Source: Zychaea mexicana
Lineage: Eukaryota; Mucoromycota; Mucoromycetes; Mucorales; Lichtheimiaceae
Direction of reading: 5' to 3'
Length of the DNA: 64,000 nt
NCBI RefSeq assembly: GCF_025766255.1
Contig: NW_026516667.1
Span: 124,001 to 188,000 of the forward strand
Positions 1 to 12,095 of this stretch are shown piece by piece. Position 1 is the stretch's first letter, and each line of letters starts with the position of its first letter. The position numbers and the translations under genes are program-made. The notes below the pieces were generated by a model. It did not search any database. It was not told the origin of the DNA and worked only from the letters and a program-made list of their open reading frames with translations.

Positions 1-67
1 TTGTCCCGCGTAATCGAGTTCCTGTATTCGAAATCAATTAACTCTTCTATGTATGATAATATGACAG

Positions 68-1353
68 CAACTCTAAATGGGGCCTACATTTTCGAGTAAT
101 TACCAAAATCCTGGTTCTACAATACCCAGTGTGGTAAGTAAAATTTCGATAGAAAAGGGCACGCATTCTTGTCTATATTTGGATTTAATTTAACTTTTGA
201 CAACAAATGTTACTAGGAATATCATAAACTCATTGATTTCAATCATTACCCAGGTCAAAGGTATGGAACCACCTCGCCAAGTTATCTGCTGAATTCACCC
301 TTTATGAAGCATGTTGGACAATGGGTATGCTGACAGTAGGATGCGCACATTGATTTCAGGTGTTTACTGCGACGGCCAATTCGTATTCAATGGCGCATAT
401 CTATACCTGGTCATTATCAATTTCACTTCATTGTGCATTATCCTTATGGCAATGTTCACATATCTTTCAGTGTTCAACGAAGAGTGGCACCATGGCAGGA
501 TACGTGCGCATGCCATGTTCTGGTGGTAAGTTTGCCAACCACATGAGTATCCTCTATTTACGTGGTTTATGTGGTGGTATGCTAAAGAAGTCAGTGAGGT
601 AACGGTATTTTCTCATTGATTTCTAGCGTAAAAGCACCAATCATGATCATCTTTTACTGTGGTGATATCCTACTTGCTGGACTGGGCCATTTTGGTGTCA
701 TTCAGGATTCACGACCGCAGCACAGTGGTGGCACGTTCTGGCCAGCCGATGCAGTTAAAAACGGCTATTATGTGCTGATTATTTGTGCTGTAATGTCACT
801 TGTGGCTATATTCATGGAACGTTACTATGGCTTGGACCCAGAAGAGTATGCGCGATACGAAGAAGATTGTACTTGGTCTGCTTATATGCATGCGTTCGCA
901 GATGGTTATCTTGCATTCATTCCCGACTTCTTCCGCAACGTATTTTCATGTGGCGGTGATACAGTGGTATTAGCAAAGAAACGGATGGATCTTCGACAGA
1001 ATCACAAGCGACGACTGTCAGAAGACGAGCGACACTTGTTGCAACCGAGCGATATGGAAACGGCTCAACCGTTGGAGGACGAAGAGAATGTGTATGCGGC
1101 ATTAGGGCAGCGCCGAATATCGATGGATGATGACGACGAAGATGATGGCCGGCTCAATGCATCAAGTGTACCCTTGAAACGTTTAGGTATATCATCATCG
1201 GCCAAGAGTGATGATCCCATACCGACCATTTCTATGCCTCCAGCGCCACGAAAATCGCGTATGATCAATCACAACGATCCAGTAGCTGTTGTATCTACCA
1301 CTGGGTCTTCACATTTCCAGCCGCATGAAATAAGTAGGGCTCCTAATTTCTAG
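68..1353 (+). CDS. TMEM184 / organic solute transporter alpha (DUF300) protein, 5'-truncated
   Basis: This is the 3' part of a multi-pass membrane protein; the gene begins left of the window. An exon after an acceptor near 67 reads ILVLQYPV, the LQYPVV-type motif of the DUF300 family, and ends at a GTAAGT at 134. The next clear exon reads GVYCDGQFVFNGAYLYLVII. A phase-2 intron at 526-626 joins AMFWC to VKAPIMIIFY, as in TMEM184 proteins. Three hydrophobic segments follow (YLYLVIINF, IMIIFYCGDILLAGL, YYVLIICAVMSLVAIF), then an acidic, low-complexity cytoplasmic tail to the stop at 1353. The exon structure between 134 and 340 is unresolved: the reading that joins best skips some residues normally present. 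Family members are seven-helix proteins of the plasma membrane, endosome or vacuole whose transport role in fungi is poorly known. Family call is good; exact 5' exons are uncertain. Confidence 0.7.
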
Positions 1354-1669
1354 ACTGTTTTCATCATCCACTGCACCATCTGTATAACCCTGTATAAATA
1401 CGTCTTTTGATACCATCGACTTTGGCATATGTACATGAGATGTATAACGTAATCCAGCGAAACATTTGGAAACAAAATGAATATTTCGGAACGGAGTTTA
1501 GCTTTGGCCGTCGGGTTACTCTGCTTGAAAGCTAATAGCGGAATCCTGGGTGCAACAACAACCTTGTTTCTTTACTTCTTCCTTTTCCCCCTCGCCCCTT
1601 GTCAACCCTTTTCTGTGTTTTACGCCACTCGATTGTTTCGGAAAGGGGTTACTCGGACCAAATAAAACC
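1354..1669. other. Intergenic region between the DUF300 gene and Lon
   Basis: This is the 3' flank of the DUF300 gene and the 5' flank of Lon, with a pyrimidine-rich stretch around 1565-1605 typical of fungal leaders. The Lon reading frame stays open upstream to about 1550, but a start at 1670 begins a better mitochondrial presequence. I see no separate gene. Confidence 0.5.
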
Positions 1670-4600
1670 ATGAATCACTCTTTTCTTGTCCACATTTCCA
1701 AAAAGATCACCCGATCGCAACTTAACAATGCCCTGGCCTCACAGTTGCCATCCATGTCGTCGACGACGACCTCTTCTGGCGCACGATCTTTCTCGACTGC
1801 CGCCACAAGACCTGCCGTTACCATGTTAGCATCCGAGTCAGTACGTCAGTCTTTGTACAACCGAGGATCTTCGGTCTTTGTTGCACTGCAACCTATTCGC
1901 AGCGCAGCAGCAGTAAAGCGACACATGAGCACCCTGCACTTGCGAGAACAGGACCCGACCAACAATGACTCGCTCGGTGATGCTGCTGGAGGAGGAGGAG
2001 AAGGCGGTGCAGCAGCAGGCGGCAGTAGCAACAACAACGGCAACGGTGAGAATAATGGAGACGGTGATGACAAATCAGCGCGACGCGCGTTCAACGTGAT
2101 TGACAATCAACTGCAAAAGCCGACTGTACCCGATGTGTACCCTCAAGTACTCGCCGTTCCCATCGCGCGTCGACCCTTGTTTCCTGGTTTCTACAAGGCT
2201 GTTGTCATCAAGGACCCCAATGTTACCGGTGCGATTAAGGACCTGTTGAAACGTGGCCAGCCCTATGTCGGTGCGTTCTTGCTCAAGGATGAAAATGTTG
2301 ACGTCGATACTATCACCAATTTGGATCAAGTGCACAAGGTCGGTGTATTTGCGCAAATCACCAGTGTGTTTCCGGCCAATTCCAAAAATAAGGAAGAGGG
2401 CGATGGTGGGTTGACAGCTGTACTGTATCCACACCGACGTATTCAAATTACGGACCTTATAAATACGACGGGCAAGCCTGTAGAAGCTGCAGTGGAAGAA
2501 GTTAAGGCCGAGGAACAGGAACTTGCTGTCAAGGAAGCAGAAACTGTGGCAAAGGAAGCAGAGGCAGTAACTGAACGTGCACAAGGTAAATAGTTGGTTC
2601 TGGAGAGGGGTGTGGGATGTACAGAAGATGTTTGTTGGATGTATATTAAGCCGAGAACTTCGTAATCACCAGAAGAGTCGAATACCGCTGCTGAAACTGA
2701 AAAGGAACCACAATATGCTACGTCGTTTCTGGCCAACGAGCACGCTGTATCACTTGTCAACGTCGAAAATATGATTGATCCACCATACGACAAAAAGGAT
2801 CCGATGATCCGCGCTGTCACTTCCGAGATTGTTTCTGTGTTCAAGGAAATTGCATCACTCAACCCGCTCTTCCGTGATCAGATTGCCAGCTTCTCCATGT
2901 CGCAATCAGCTGGCAATGTTTTTGAAGAGCCTGCCAAGCTGGCCGATTTTGCTGCTGCCGTGTCCACTGGCGAACCACTCGAATTGCAAGAAGTCATGGA
3001 AACGCTGCCTGTCGAAGATCGTCTACAAAAGGCACTTATCGTGCTCAAGAAGGAGCTGATGAACGCCCAACTGCAAAACAAGATTTCCAAGGATGTGGAA
3101 AGCAAGATCGCTAAGCGTCAGCGCGAATACTACTTGATGGAACAGCTTAAGGGTATCAAGAAGGAATTGGGTTTGGAGAGCGATGGCAAGGACAAGCTTG
3201 TGGAAGGATTTAAGGAGAAAGCTGGCAAGTTGGTGATGCCCGAGGGAGTGCGCAAGGTCTTTGACGAAGAAGTCAACAAGTTAGCACACCTCGAACCTGC
3301 TGCATCCGAGTTCAATGTGACTCGCAACTACCTTGACTGGCTTACTCAGGTTCCATGGGGTCAACGCTCGCGTGAAAACTACAACGTCAGCCACGCTAAG
3401 ACTGTGTTGGATGAAGATCATTATGGTCTTCAGGATGTCAAGGAGCGTATCCTCGAATTTATTGCTGTCGGGAAGCTGCGTGGCACTGTCGAAGGCAAGA
3501 TTTTGTGCTTGTCAGGTCCTCCTGGTGTTGGGAAAACCTCGATTGGAAAGAGTATTGCACGCGCTTTGGATCGAGAGTTTTATCGATTTTCTGTTGGTGG
3601 TTTGACAGACGTGGCTGAAATCAAGGGTCATCGACGAACCTATGTTGGTGCCATGCCGGGCAAGGTTATCCAGGCTCTGAAGAAGGTTAAGACCGAGAAC
3701 CCGCTGATTCTTATTGATGAAATTGACAAGATCGGTCGTGGTCACCAAGGCGATCCCTCTTCCGCACTGCTCGAGTTACTGGATCCAGAACAGAATAGCA
3801 GTTTCTTGGACCATTACATGGATGTCCCTGTTGATCTTTCCAAGGTTTTGTTTGTATGTACTGCCAATGTGCTTGATACCATTCCTGGACCCTTGCTGGA
3901 TCGTATGGAAGTGATCCAATTATCGGGTTATGTCGCTGAAGAAAAGGCTGCAATTGCATCCAAATATTTGGCACCAAGCGCACGCATTGCCTCTGGCTTG
4001 GAAAATGTCAACGTAAATCTTTCTCCTGAAGCCGTGGATGCATTGATTCGAAACTACTGCCGTGAAAGTGGTGTCAGAAACCTCAAAAAACACATTGACA
4101 AGGTTTTCCGCAAAGCTGGTTACCAGGTCGTGGAAAAGGTCGCTGCATTGCAGATTGATGAAGATGTCAAGGTAGAAGAAAAGAAGGAACCGGTTACAGA
4201 AAATGCCGCTGCTGGTGCCGAAAGCACGTCGGTAGATAAAACAGAACACAAAGAAGAACACAAGCCTTTGTCCGTACCTGAAGACATCAAGGTCGATATC
4301 ACCGCCGATAATTTGAAGGATTATGTCGGCCCACCTGTTTTCCAATCTGACCGTATCTACGAGACTACGCCTCCTGGTGTCATTATGGGTCTGGCATGGA
4401 CAAGCATGGGTGGCTCGTCGTTGTATATTGAATCTGTGCTCGAGTCTTCATTAACACCAAAGTCGACGCCAAACCTGTCCAAGACCGGTCAGCTGGGCGA
4501 CGTGATGAAGGAATCCACAAGCATCGCATATACCTACGCCAAGTCGCTCATGGCAACACGCTTCCCCAAGAACAAGTTCTTTGAAAAGGCACGCCTGCAT

Positions 4601-5095
4601 CTCCATTGCCCTGCCGGTGCAGTACCCAAGGATGGTAAGCTTCGCGAAAACTTGTTATTTATCTGAGTTCTATGGAAACATAAGGCTAAAAACGTCAATC
4701 CGGCGAAACAAATCATAGGACCTTCTGCTGGTGTCACCATGGTTACTTCGCTGGTTTCTCTAGCCTTAAACAAGTCAGTGAGCCCCAACATTGCGATGAC
4801 GGGTGAACTCACTGTCACTGGTCGCGTGCTCAAGATTGGTGGTTTGAAAGAAAAGACGATTGCCGCAAAGCGATCCAAGATTGATACCATTTTATTCCCC
4901 AAGGACAACCTTTCTGACTGGGAAGAGCTTGCAGATCATATCAAGGAAGGCATGACGGGCATTCCAGTCGAGTACTATGAAGACGTATTTAAAGTTTGTT
5001 TTCCAGATGTTTCCAAGGACAAGGCTGAGAACGTCTGGGCCCATGTGCTGAAACCTGAAAATGAAGAAACATCCACCACCTCCTCATCCTCCTAG
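1670..5095 (+). CDS. PIM1: Mitochondrial ATP-dependent Lon protease
   Basis: ATP-dependent serine protease of the mitochondrial matrix that degrades damaged proteins and acts as a chaperone. Three exons (1670-2585, 2673-4634, 4719-5095) give 1084 residues, the usual fungal length. The N-terminus is Ser/Arg/Thr-rich with few acidic residues, as expected of a presequence, followed by a Gly/Asn/Asp low-complexity stretch and the Lon substrate-binding domain (starts [14 protein letters not shown]). The AAA+ module has Walker [10 protein letters not shown] near residue 585 and Walker [12 protein letters not shown]. The protease domain has the catalytic serine in [11 protein letters not shown] (near 961), created exactly by joining exons 2 and 3, and the catalytic lysine in [10 protein letters not shown] (near 1003). 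An acidic Glu/Lys linker lies before the protease domain. Splice phases were checked; no break seen. Confidence 0.97.
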
Positions 5096-5849
5096 ATCTC
5101 TTTCAAATAATAGAACGATAGAAAAAAAACCAGATCAGCCCTCGATTCTAATAGTAGTTCTGATAGTTACATGTATATTGTTTCCTCCCCTCCCCCCTCT
5201 CTGTTTGTACTATTTTCCATAATGTGCTTGTAAAAAGTCCACTCTGCTCCCGAATTTATAAAGAAATGTTGGTTGTACCACATAAAAAAATGCCGAGTTA
5301 TGTCATTTGTGCGATTGACAGAAGTTTGGGCTTGACAATACCGCTATATATTCTTAGAGTCTTTATTTAGGCAAAATAATCATTAAGTGCAATATAGCTC
5401 GAACACCTATTGAGTGTGCATGAAGCACTAGTTGGCTAGAAGACAGTGGTGACGCTGGAAAGCCTTAAAAAGTATCTTTTTGCTAATGTGTGTGTTGCAT
5501 AAATTGATAGCAGATCTAACTAAAAAAAGATATTCTAATACCGTCTTTGTTAAATAAAAAGCGGTATTAAAGCGCACTTCTCTTTTTGATGTTTATCAAA
5601 CGGCCCTTCTTCCTGTGAAGTAGATCAAGCGCACTCAAGTATTGAACAACTAAGATACCATTGGTCATGCATCTTTTATATACACATCACCGACAGATAC
5701 TATAGACACATACACAACAAAATTTACTCTAGATCGAACGTCCCATATTCAATTGTCTTTTTTACAGCCTAAACATCACGTACATCAAAATGATACAGTA
5801 CCGTATCAAAGGATAATTTAAGTAAAGCAGCAAAAGTCTACTATACTTT
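5096..5849. other. Convergent intergenic region, Lon and DUF1838 gene
   Basis: About 750 bases between two converging stop codons. It is AT-rich with several AATAAA-like words and A-runs, consistent with 3' untranslated regions and polyadenylation signals. No gene or structured repeat recognised. Confidence 0.5.
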
Positions 5850-7054
5850 TCATTCTTCACATAATGGCGGCCATTCAGCATCAGGCTCGTTCTGGTACCG
5901 GTCAAAATTATCCTTAAAGTATGTCCAGCTAGAAACGCTTTTGGAATTGGGATCATAAGAACTGGGAGCGTGACTATATGCTGTCACTCTATTCTCGATC
6001 TCGCTGCGTAAGATTGGGCTGATAAGTTCTTTGTATGTCGAGCCTTGAGGCAATTTGTGTCCTGTGCAATGATATACTAGGTATCCTTGCTTGTCACCCA
6101 TTTTCATGAATGGTGCAAAGTGGGAGACCCGTGTCCAGTGAACTTCGGCATGATCGATAGCACCTTGCTCATTTTCGACTTGAGCAGTAGGGCAGGTGAA
6201 AGTGAACAACTCGCCAGCTTTAATTTAGCCATCAAGTCAGTAACGTTTGCTATCATTTAATTGTTCATGTGTTTTATTATAAAGGTTTAAATCTTACCTT
6301 GATACATTTGGCGTGAGTCATAGGAAGCAAATTTGGGGTCGTCAGCCAAAGGATTCTTGTAGAATAATGGTATCTCAGTCATCAATTTAGTGGTGCCCGA
6401 AAAAGGGTTCTTGCGAACATCCAAGGGAATAAATGTCGGCAAAGCCATCTGTACCGGATCATTGGCAATGTGTACCACTAGACAAAAAAGAAGCGAAGCA
6501 AGTATCACTTGGTTAGATTATAAGAGCAAGTGATTGTAGGTAAACATGTATCCACATATAAGAATCGAAGCCAACCTGGTACACGTTCTCCAGTCCATGG
6601 GTTCTCCCAATGAGTCAGCTTTTCGTGTGTCTTTGGGTCCAAGTAGTAAGTCAGTTCTCGTGTTGTTGCCAACAACTTGTTGTCCGCGATATGGGCTTTG
6701 CCGACGTTCATACCAACACAGTGAAAAATCTTTTTTGGTTGTTCGCCGGGAATGAACACGCTATGAATTACAATTCAGAATTTTATCAAGTTTTGTTTTA
6801 CCATGTTATGGTGAAAAAAAACAGAGAAAAAGGGAGAGATTGAAAAGTTAGAAATGACAACACGGTATAGGCTTTAACGCAAATCTCAGTAGCTTACAAT
6901 ACTGAGCCTTCCCATTCGTAAAAGGTGTCGGCTTCTGGGTCATTAGAGTAGCGAAGACGAAGAAGTAGATCTGTTGAGGGGAACACGGGTTGCGATTGTA
7001 AATACTATTAATAAGTAGTGATAGAATATGTTCTTGCTTTTCCTTACTGCTCAT
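5850..7054 (-). CDS. DUF1838 family protein
   Basis: Predicted 270-residue protein of a family with no known activity. Five exons on the minus strand join in phase: 7048-7054, 6898-6970, 6576-6760, 6298-6477, 5850-6217. The joined protein shows RLRYSNDP, FYEWEGSVFVFIPGEQPKK, then ENPWTGERVPVVHIANDPVQ, the PWTGE...VxHxANDPV signature of DUF1838, and a C-terminal half with WTRVSHFAPFMKMGDKQGYL. The first coding exon is only ATG AGC A, giving MSNLLLRLRYSNDP. The same frame stays open upstream to about 7143, and a donor-like site near 7393 could feed another 5' exon, so the start is the weak point. It converges with Lon. No signal peptide or membrane helix visible. I assign no function. Confidence 0.75.
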
Positions 7055-8910
7055 TGTTGTGAGTTGGTGTTGTGAATTTCTAAGGAACGACAGTACCACG
7101 CGGCGGCATAGCAGTAAATATTTCGGAACCATGGGTGCACTAGGTTGCATCATGCATATGATAATAAAGCCGTCGCGCCAAAAATCATAATACTGTAGTA
7201 GCAAAAGGTGGACAATTCTATACCTGAAAGCATACTGCTGTTCATTGAAATTAACCTTACGCTAATCTAGCATACTATTCTAAGCACTGAATATCATCAG
7301 CGGTTGATCGAACCCGCAGCAAGCACTAAGTAGCACGCGCACACATAATCCAGCTATATGCTTTACCTTTTGAAAGCCATACCTAAACTTACCATTGTCG
7401 GGCTTGAAGCAAGAAGATGAAGCGAGAGAAAGCATAGAAAGTATAGAAAGCTAGAGGAGATGACATTAACAAAGATGATGAAGACGCTCGACTGCGAGTG
7501 ATCATTGCTAGTATCGTCATCTTTCTTGACATACACATATTCTTAATAAAATGACACTTTATATCGTCTATTGTTGTTGTTGTTGCTATTACTGTCCTCG
7601 TCTTTTTAGACGACAGGGCGCAGCGCGGCCAGAGAGCTACTAAAGGAAGGATGTAGAAATAGAAAAGGTGTTAATAAACTCTGAGCCATCATCACCACGA
7701 CCCTCTTATTTGACACACACACACACGCACACACATCATGCATACAACCATATATGACATCATGTGTTTCAATCTTATTAAAGATACTGAGAATAATGAC
7801 GATAAAGAAAGTAAAATGGATGGATGGCGCGATGCGAGCGTTTCGTATGACTATCATTCTTGTTTATATGAATCAGACTCGTTGATTCAAAAAAGCGTGA
7901 ATAATCTGTTGTCCAGTAGAAAGCTGATCTAAAGTGATGAGGACAAAACTACGGAAGAGCAATGATGCATGTCTCATGCAACAGTGCAGAAACTGAGAGA
8001 TCATTTTTAACGAGCGATTATATTTTATATACTCGATGGAACACCGTTAGCTAGTATTTAAAAGGCAACGATATCGGTATCAGTTATAGCTGCGGATCTG
8101 CTTTACATGTTGTACGCTTTATTGATGGACTTATGTGAGCCACGTTTTGGAAGGGAAGCAACAAGTGGACAGTGTCGTTTGGAAGGAAAAAAACTGACGG
8201 GAACCAATTTTATTTTTCTGATCGGCTGTCTGAAGTAGGTCCTCTTTCAAAGCAATCTTTCGCTATCATCTACTGTCAAAGACGCATGATATTAGATGAT
8301 TGGCGTGGATGCTTTTCAAATTCGCATATTCGAAGCCCATAGTCTCTACTTACCAAAAGTCAAGTATCATAAAATCAAGGATTCACAATGGCTATATCAT
8401 GCATTTGTTTAGAGCGGCGTAATAGAACGAAGTTAGGTCCAAGTCAACGGTTGGAAAACAAGTATGTACTACGTGGAAACCTCATCATCTTTGAAGTTAG
8501 TACGGTGTAATCTAATACTACATATTTCATCGCTAGCTTCTAAGGATCACCTCACCCGAGGTCATCGTATAACGTGTCATCAAGCCCTTTAGAATGGATT
8601 AATAGATATGTACCAAAGAGACCGTATAACTTTACAGCGTAAAAGTTCTACCAACGATGGTGAAAAATTAGGCTGGGAATATTTTTCAACGTTATGCAGT
8701 AAGCAGATTTCGTCGATAGCTTTTTTCCCGCGCACTTTATTTTCACAGAATAAAATGCTTATACTACTTGCATTATTCCAACTACCATAAATTTTGCTTC
8801 TAGCACGTGCTGATGAAGGGTTATCCAACAAGCAATGTGATGGTTGTATGATCTTGATCCTTGACGAATAAAAGATGAAGAAGCAAGTAATAGACTGTAT
8901 TCCAGCTAGT

Positions 8911-9131
8911 GCAAGCGCGTTGTATAACAGAACAGCACAGTAAACTGTTGACAATTCCCGTAATTTTACTCGTCAACGAGTCAGTGTACCGCTTAAATTG
9001 GTCAAGAGAAGAGGAAGCAGGTTATATATATCTCAGTTGGTGCAAGCGCGTAGTAGTATAGCAGAAATTACTGTACACAATGATCTATTGACACTACACT
9101 TAATTTTATTCAGCAAGGAGTCAGTGTACCG
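8911..9131. repeat. Diverged direct repeat, two copies
   Basis: Two units, 8911-8991 and 9042-9131, both begin GCAAGCGCGT and end GAGTCAGTGTACCG. Between these anchors they share a similar core (CTGTTGACA versus CTATTGACA, then TAATTTTACT versus TAATTTTATT). The identical ends and diverged middle point to an old tandem duplication. No reading frame is conserved across the copies. Confidence 0.6.
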
Positions 9132-9847
9132 AAAGAGAGAATGCGAGGAACCGACGTCTTTATACATAAAAACCGCGATCTGCACTACCAATAACAGGAG
9201 CAAGAAGACTACCGAAATGAAGGTCTCGTAACATTACTATTCCTGGGTACATGTTGCAATAATCACCAAGAGAGTTATAACTATTATTGCAAATCCTGTA
9301 TACTATTGTCTGCCAGGCGTCTAGTATAAGTTTCTAGCATATGGTTGCTTCTTTTGAATATGGCTATTAGGAGTAATCATGCGGAAACATAAGAAATCTG
9401 ACCTCCGGGATATAGAAATTGGGATTATATAAACAGGAACCATTCAGGTCCGCCAATTTCATTTAGACCGTTTTCTAAGCTTGTGCACTGTCTGTGTCCC
9501 AGTAATACATGTTTAACTAGACACACCCAACAAAAAGAAAACATACTGTATCTTCCTTCTTTTTCTTTTACATTTCATCTATCTCTCTTTACGCTATCGC
9601 GGGTCATGCAAAGTTTATGCCAAGTTGGAATGAAAAATAAGGCGAATAATTCTCCTGTGAGAAATCTTTTTGATGGAAAATCGATACAGCGTGGTAAATA
9701 GAAAAACCCAAAATTTTGAGATGTACACGAATTTTAGTTAAAGCGGGTGGTCAAATTGGTTAATGTGCAAGGGGGGGGGAGAGAAGCTGTATCACCCTAG
9801 CTTCCCATGGAGCTTCTGACATAGTAAGCACGGTACAATCTGACGCA

Positions 9848-9854
9848 TATATAA
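9848..9854 (+). promoter_or_regulatory. TATA box of the monooxygenase gene
   Basis: TATATAA lies about 50 bases upstream of the ATG at 9903 and is the only good TATA-like word near the start. It fits a short-leader promoter. Confidence 0.5.
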
Positions 9855-9902
9855 GAGAAAAATTCACACCAGATATATTCTGTCTTTCTTGCTTTTCCCC
9901 AA

Positions 9903-12074
9903 ATGTCTAACGATAACCGTAAACCCACTATTGCTATTATTGGTGGAGGGTAAGAATTTCAGTAGTTACATCTCTTTGAAGGAGATAAGCATAAGGCAAC
10001 GACATCATTCAACGTCGAAGTTTTCATTCGTTCTGTTGTCAGCAAGAAAAAACAACGCTTATTCAGGTCCAAAAGGTACCCGACGTATGCTGACAAATGT
10101 GAACTACACATGTGTTTAGGTTCAGTGGAATATTTTCTGCTATCCGAGTCAAAAAAGAGCTTGGTATTCAACCCCACATCTTTGAAGGATCAAAGGACTT
10201 CGGCGGAACTTGGCATTTAAACACGTAAGGGTCAATCATTTAAAAAACGGGTTTATGGCAGCGGTAAAATAAACGAAAATTTTATAATGCAGATATCCAG
10301 GTTGTGCCTGTGATGTTCCTTCTCACTTGTACTCATTGAGCACCGACTTAAACCCCTGTAAGTCGAGAAGATACGTCGATTGAAAGCCAGTATGCAGATA
10401 AATTCGTTTCCGACTTATTCACTTATTACGAATCATTCATTCTTTAGACTGGTCGAAGAAGTACAGTCCTCAGAGTGAAATCCATGACTATATGCGAGGC
10501 CTTGTCGACAAGTATGATCTCCGCAGCAACGCTACGACAAATTGCGAAGTTGTCAAAGCAACCTGGTTAGATGATGAGCGTAGATGGAAGCTGGATTATC
10601 GTAATCGTCTTGATCCTGAGCACGAGCTACAAACTGTGTATTACGATGTGGTGTAAGTTTACCTGTTATCTATCAGTACTAATGATAAATGTATTATGCC
10701 CAAAAAGAAAAAAAACCCACTTTGAAATGGTTTGTGTATTTGTTAGGTTCGTAGCAATTGGCTCTATCAGAGTCCCCAAAGTTCCAGAACAATTCAAGGC
10801 TTTCGAAGGAACAGTTGTCCACACCGCCATGTGGGATTCTTCGATTGATTTTACGGGAAAGAAGGTTGCCGTCATCGGTAGTGGTGCGAGTGCTGTTCAA
10901 GCCGTTCCTGAATTGTCAAAGGTTGCCTCAAAATTGCATAATTATCAGCGCACCGCCATCTGGTGCCGTCCTCGCGGTCAATATGCTTACTCGGCCTTGA
11001 CCAAGTTCTTGTTCCGTTGGTGCCCATTGTTGATGAAACTTTATCGCCTCAAATTCTATCTCATAGTAAGTCGTCAAGTGCAACAAGAATGGAGAAGAAA
11101 ATGCTCCGCGCTAGTAGCTCCATCAGATAAATAAATCTCACTCCGATTTATCCACATAGCTCGAGCTTAATTATGTTATCTTCGGATATTTCAAGAGCTT
11201 AATTGCTCGCATGGTATCACGATCACTTGTAAATGCCATGAAGAAGCGCATTTTGAAGCAAGGCCGACCTGACCTCGTAAAGAAGCTTATCCCCGATTAT
11301 GCCGCTGGGTGCAAACGCATTGCTGTCACTGATGATTATCTCGAAGCATTATGCCGTGATAACGTGGTCGTAGAAAAAAGTAGCATCACAGAGGTCCATG
11401 GTCGCACAATTGTTACGGCGGACGGAAACAAGGAAGAATACGATATCTTGGTCTTGGCTACAGGTTATGATGTCCAGGGCTTCCTTGGTAACTTGACTGG
11501 TAAGTTTTTCTCTTCGCTGTACTTCGTTTCATACCATAAAAAGCAAATCAGTCGCTTATTAGTAAGTAATTTGCGATACATAATAGTTCAAGGCAAGCAT
11601 AAGCAAACATTGAACGACTCGTGGCAAGATGCTTTCCCCGAAATGTACAAGACCACCTGCATTAATGGATACCCGAACATGTTCATTATTCTTGGTCCCT
11701 CGAGTATTTTGGGCCATAACAGTGTCTTGACTATGACCGAAACTCAAGTTAATTATATCGTGCAAGGCTTAAAATTGATGGTCAAGGAGAACCTTGTTGC
11801 TTTCGATCCAACCAAGAAGGCTCAAGACAAGTTTGTTGCTCAGCTCAAGGATGATCTTGAAAATACAGTGTGGAAGAAAGGAGGTAAGGATTGTTATATA
11901 TCTACTATATTAAAAATCTGTTTTTCATTAATATTTTTATCATAAGGTTGCAATTCATGGTATGTGAACAAAGAAGGCGATGTCACCGCCAATTGGTCGA
12001 GTACAGTGACCCGTTTCTGGATCAAATTGCGTAAATTCAAGAATTTTGATGATTTCAACATTTACAAAGAATAA
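9903..12074 (+). CDS. FAD-dependent Baeyer-Villiger-type monooxygenase
   Basis: Predicted class B flavoprotein monooxygenase (499 residues) that uses NADPH and O2 to oxidise a ketone or similar substrate. Eight exons join in phase: 9903-9949, 10120-10224, 10293-10357, 10448-10652, 10747-11065, 11160-11499, 11593-11883, 11947-12074. The FAD-binding site IAIIGGGFSG is built across the first junction. FGGTWHLNTYPGCACDVPSH matches the flavin-contacting region of these enzymes. FEGTVVHTAMWD fits the Baeyer-Villiger fingerprint FxGxxxHxxxW(P/D). The NADPH-binding fold VAVIGSGASAVQ follows, then ILVLATGYDV. No membrane helix is obvious. The stop lies 21 bases from the stop of the convergent UBAC2-like gene. 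Substrate is unknown; this family is often duplicated in fungi. Family call is firm. Confidence 0.92.
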
Positions 12075-12095
12075 ACAGACAAAGATTATATTGTT

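Larger units (their letters stand above)
7055..9902. other. Gene-poor region upstream of the DUF1838 gene and the monooxygenase
   Basis: About 2.8 kb without a supportable gene. Open frames here are short and overlap on both strands. Contents: a CA/GT-rich tract near 7700-7735, a diverged direct repeat (8911-8991 and 9042-9131), a run of nine G at about 9772, and the monooxygenase promoter at the right end. It may hold 5' exons of the DUF1838 gene near 7380-7430. Confidence 0.5.

Noticed and set aside
7270..7330. tRNA-like T-arm on the minus strand (GGGTTCGATCAACCG)
   Set aside because: The B-box resembles a tRNA, but the T-stem does not pair properly and no A-box or acceptor stem is found.
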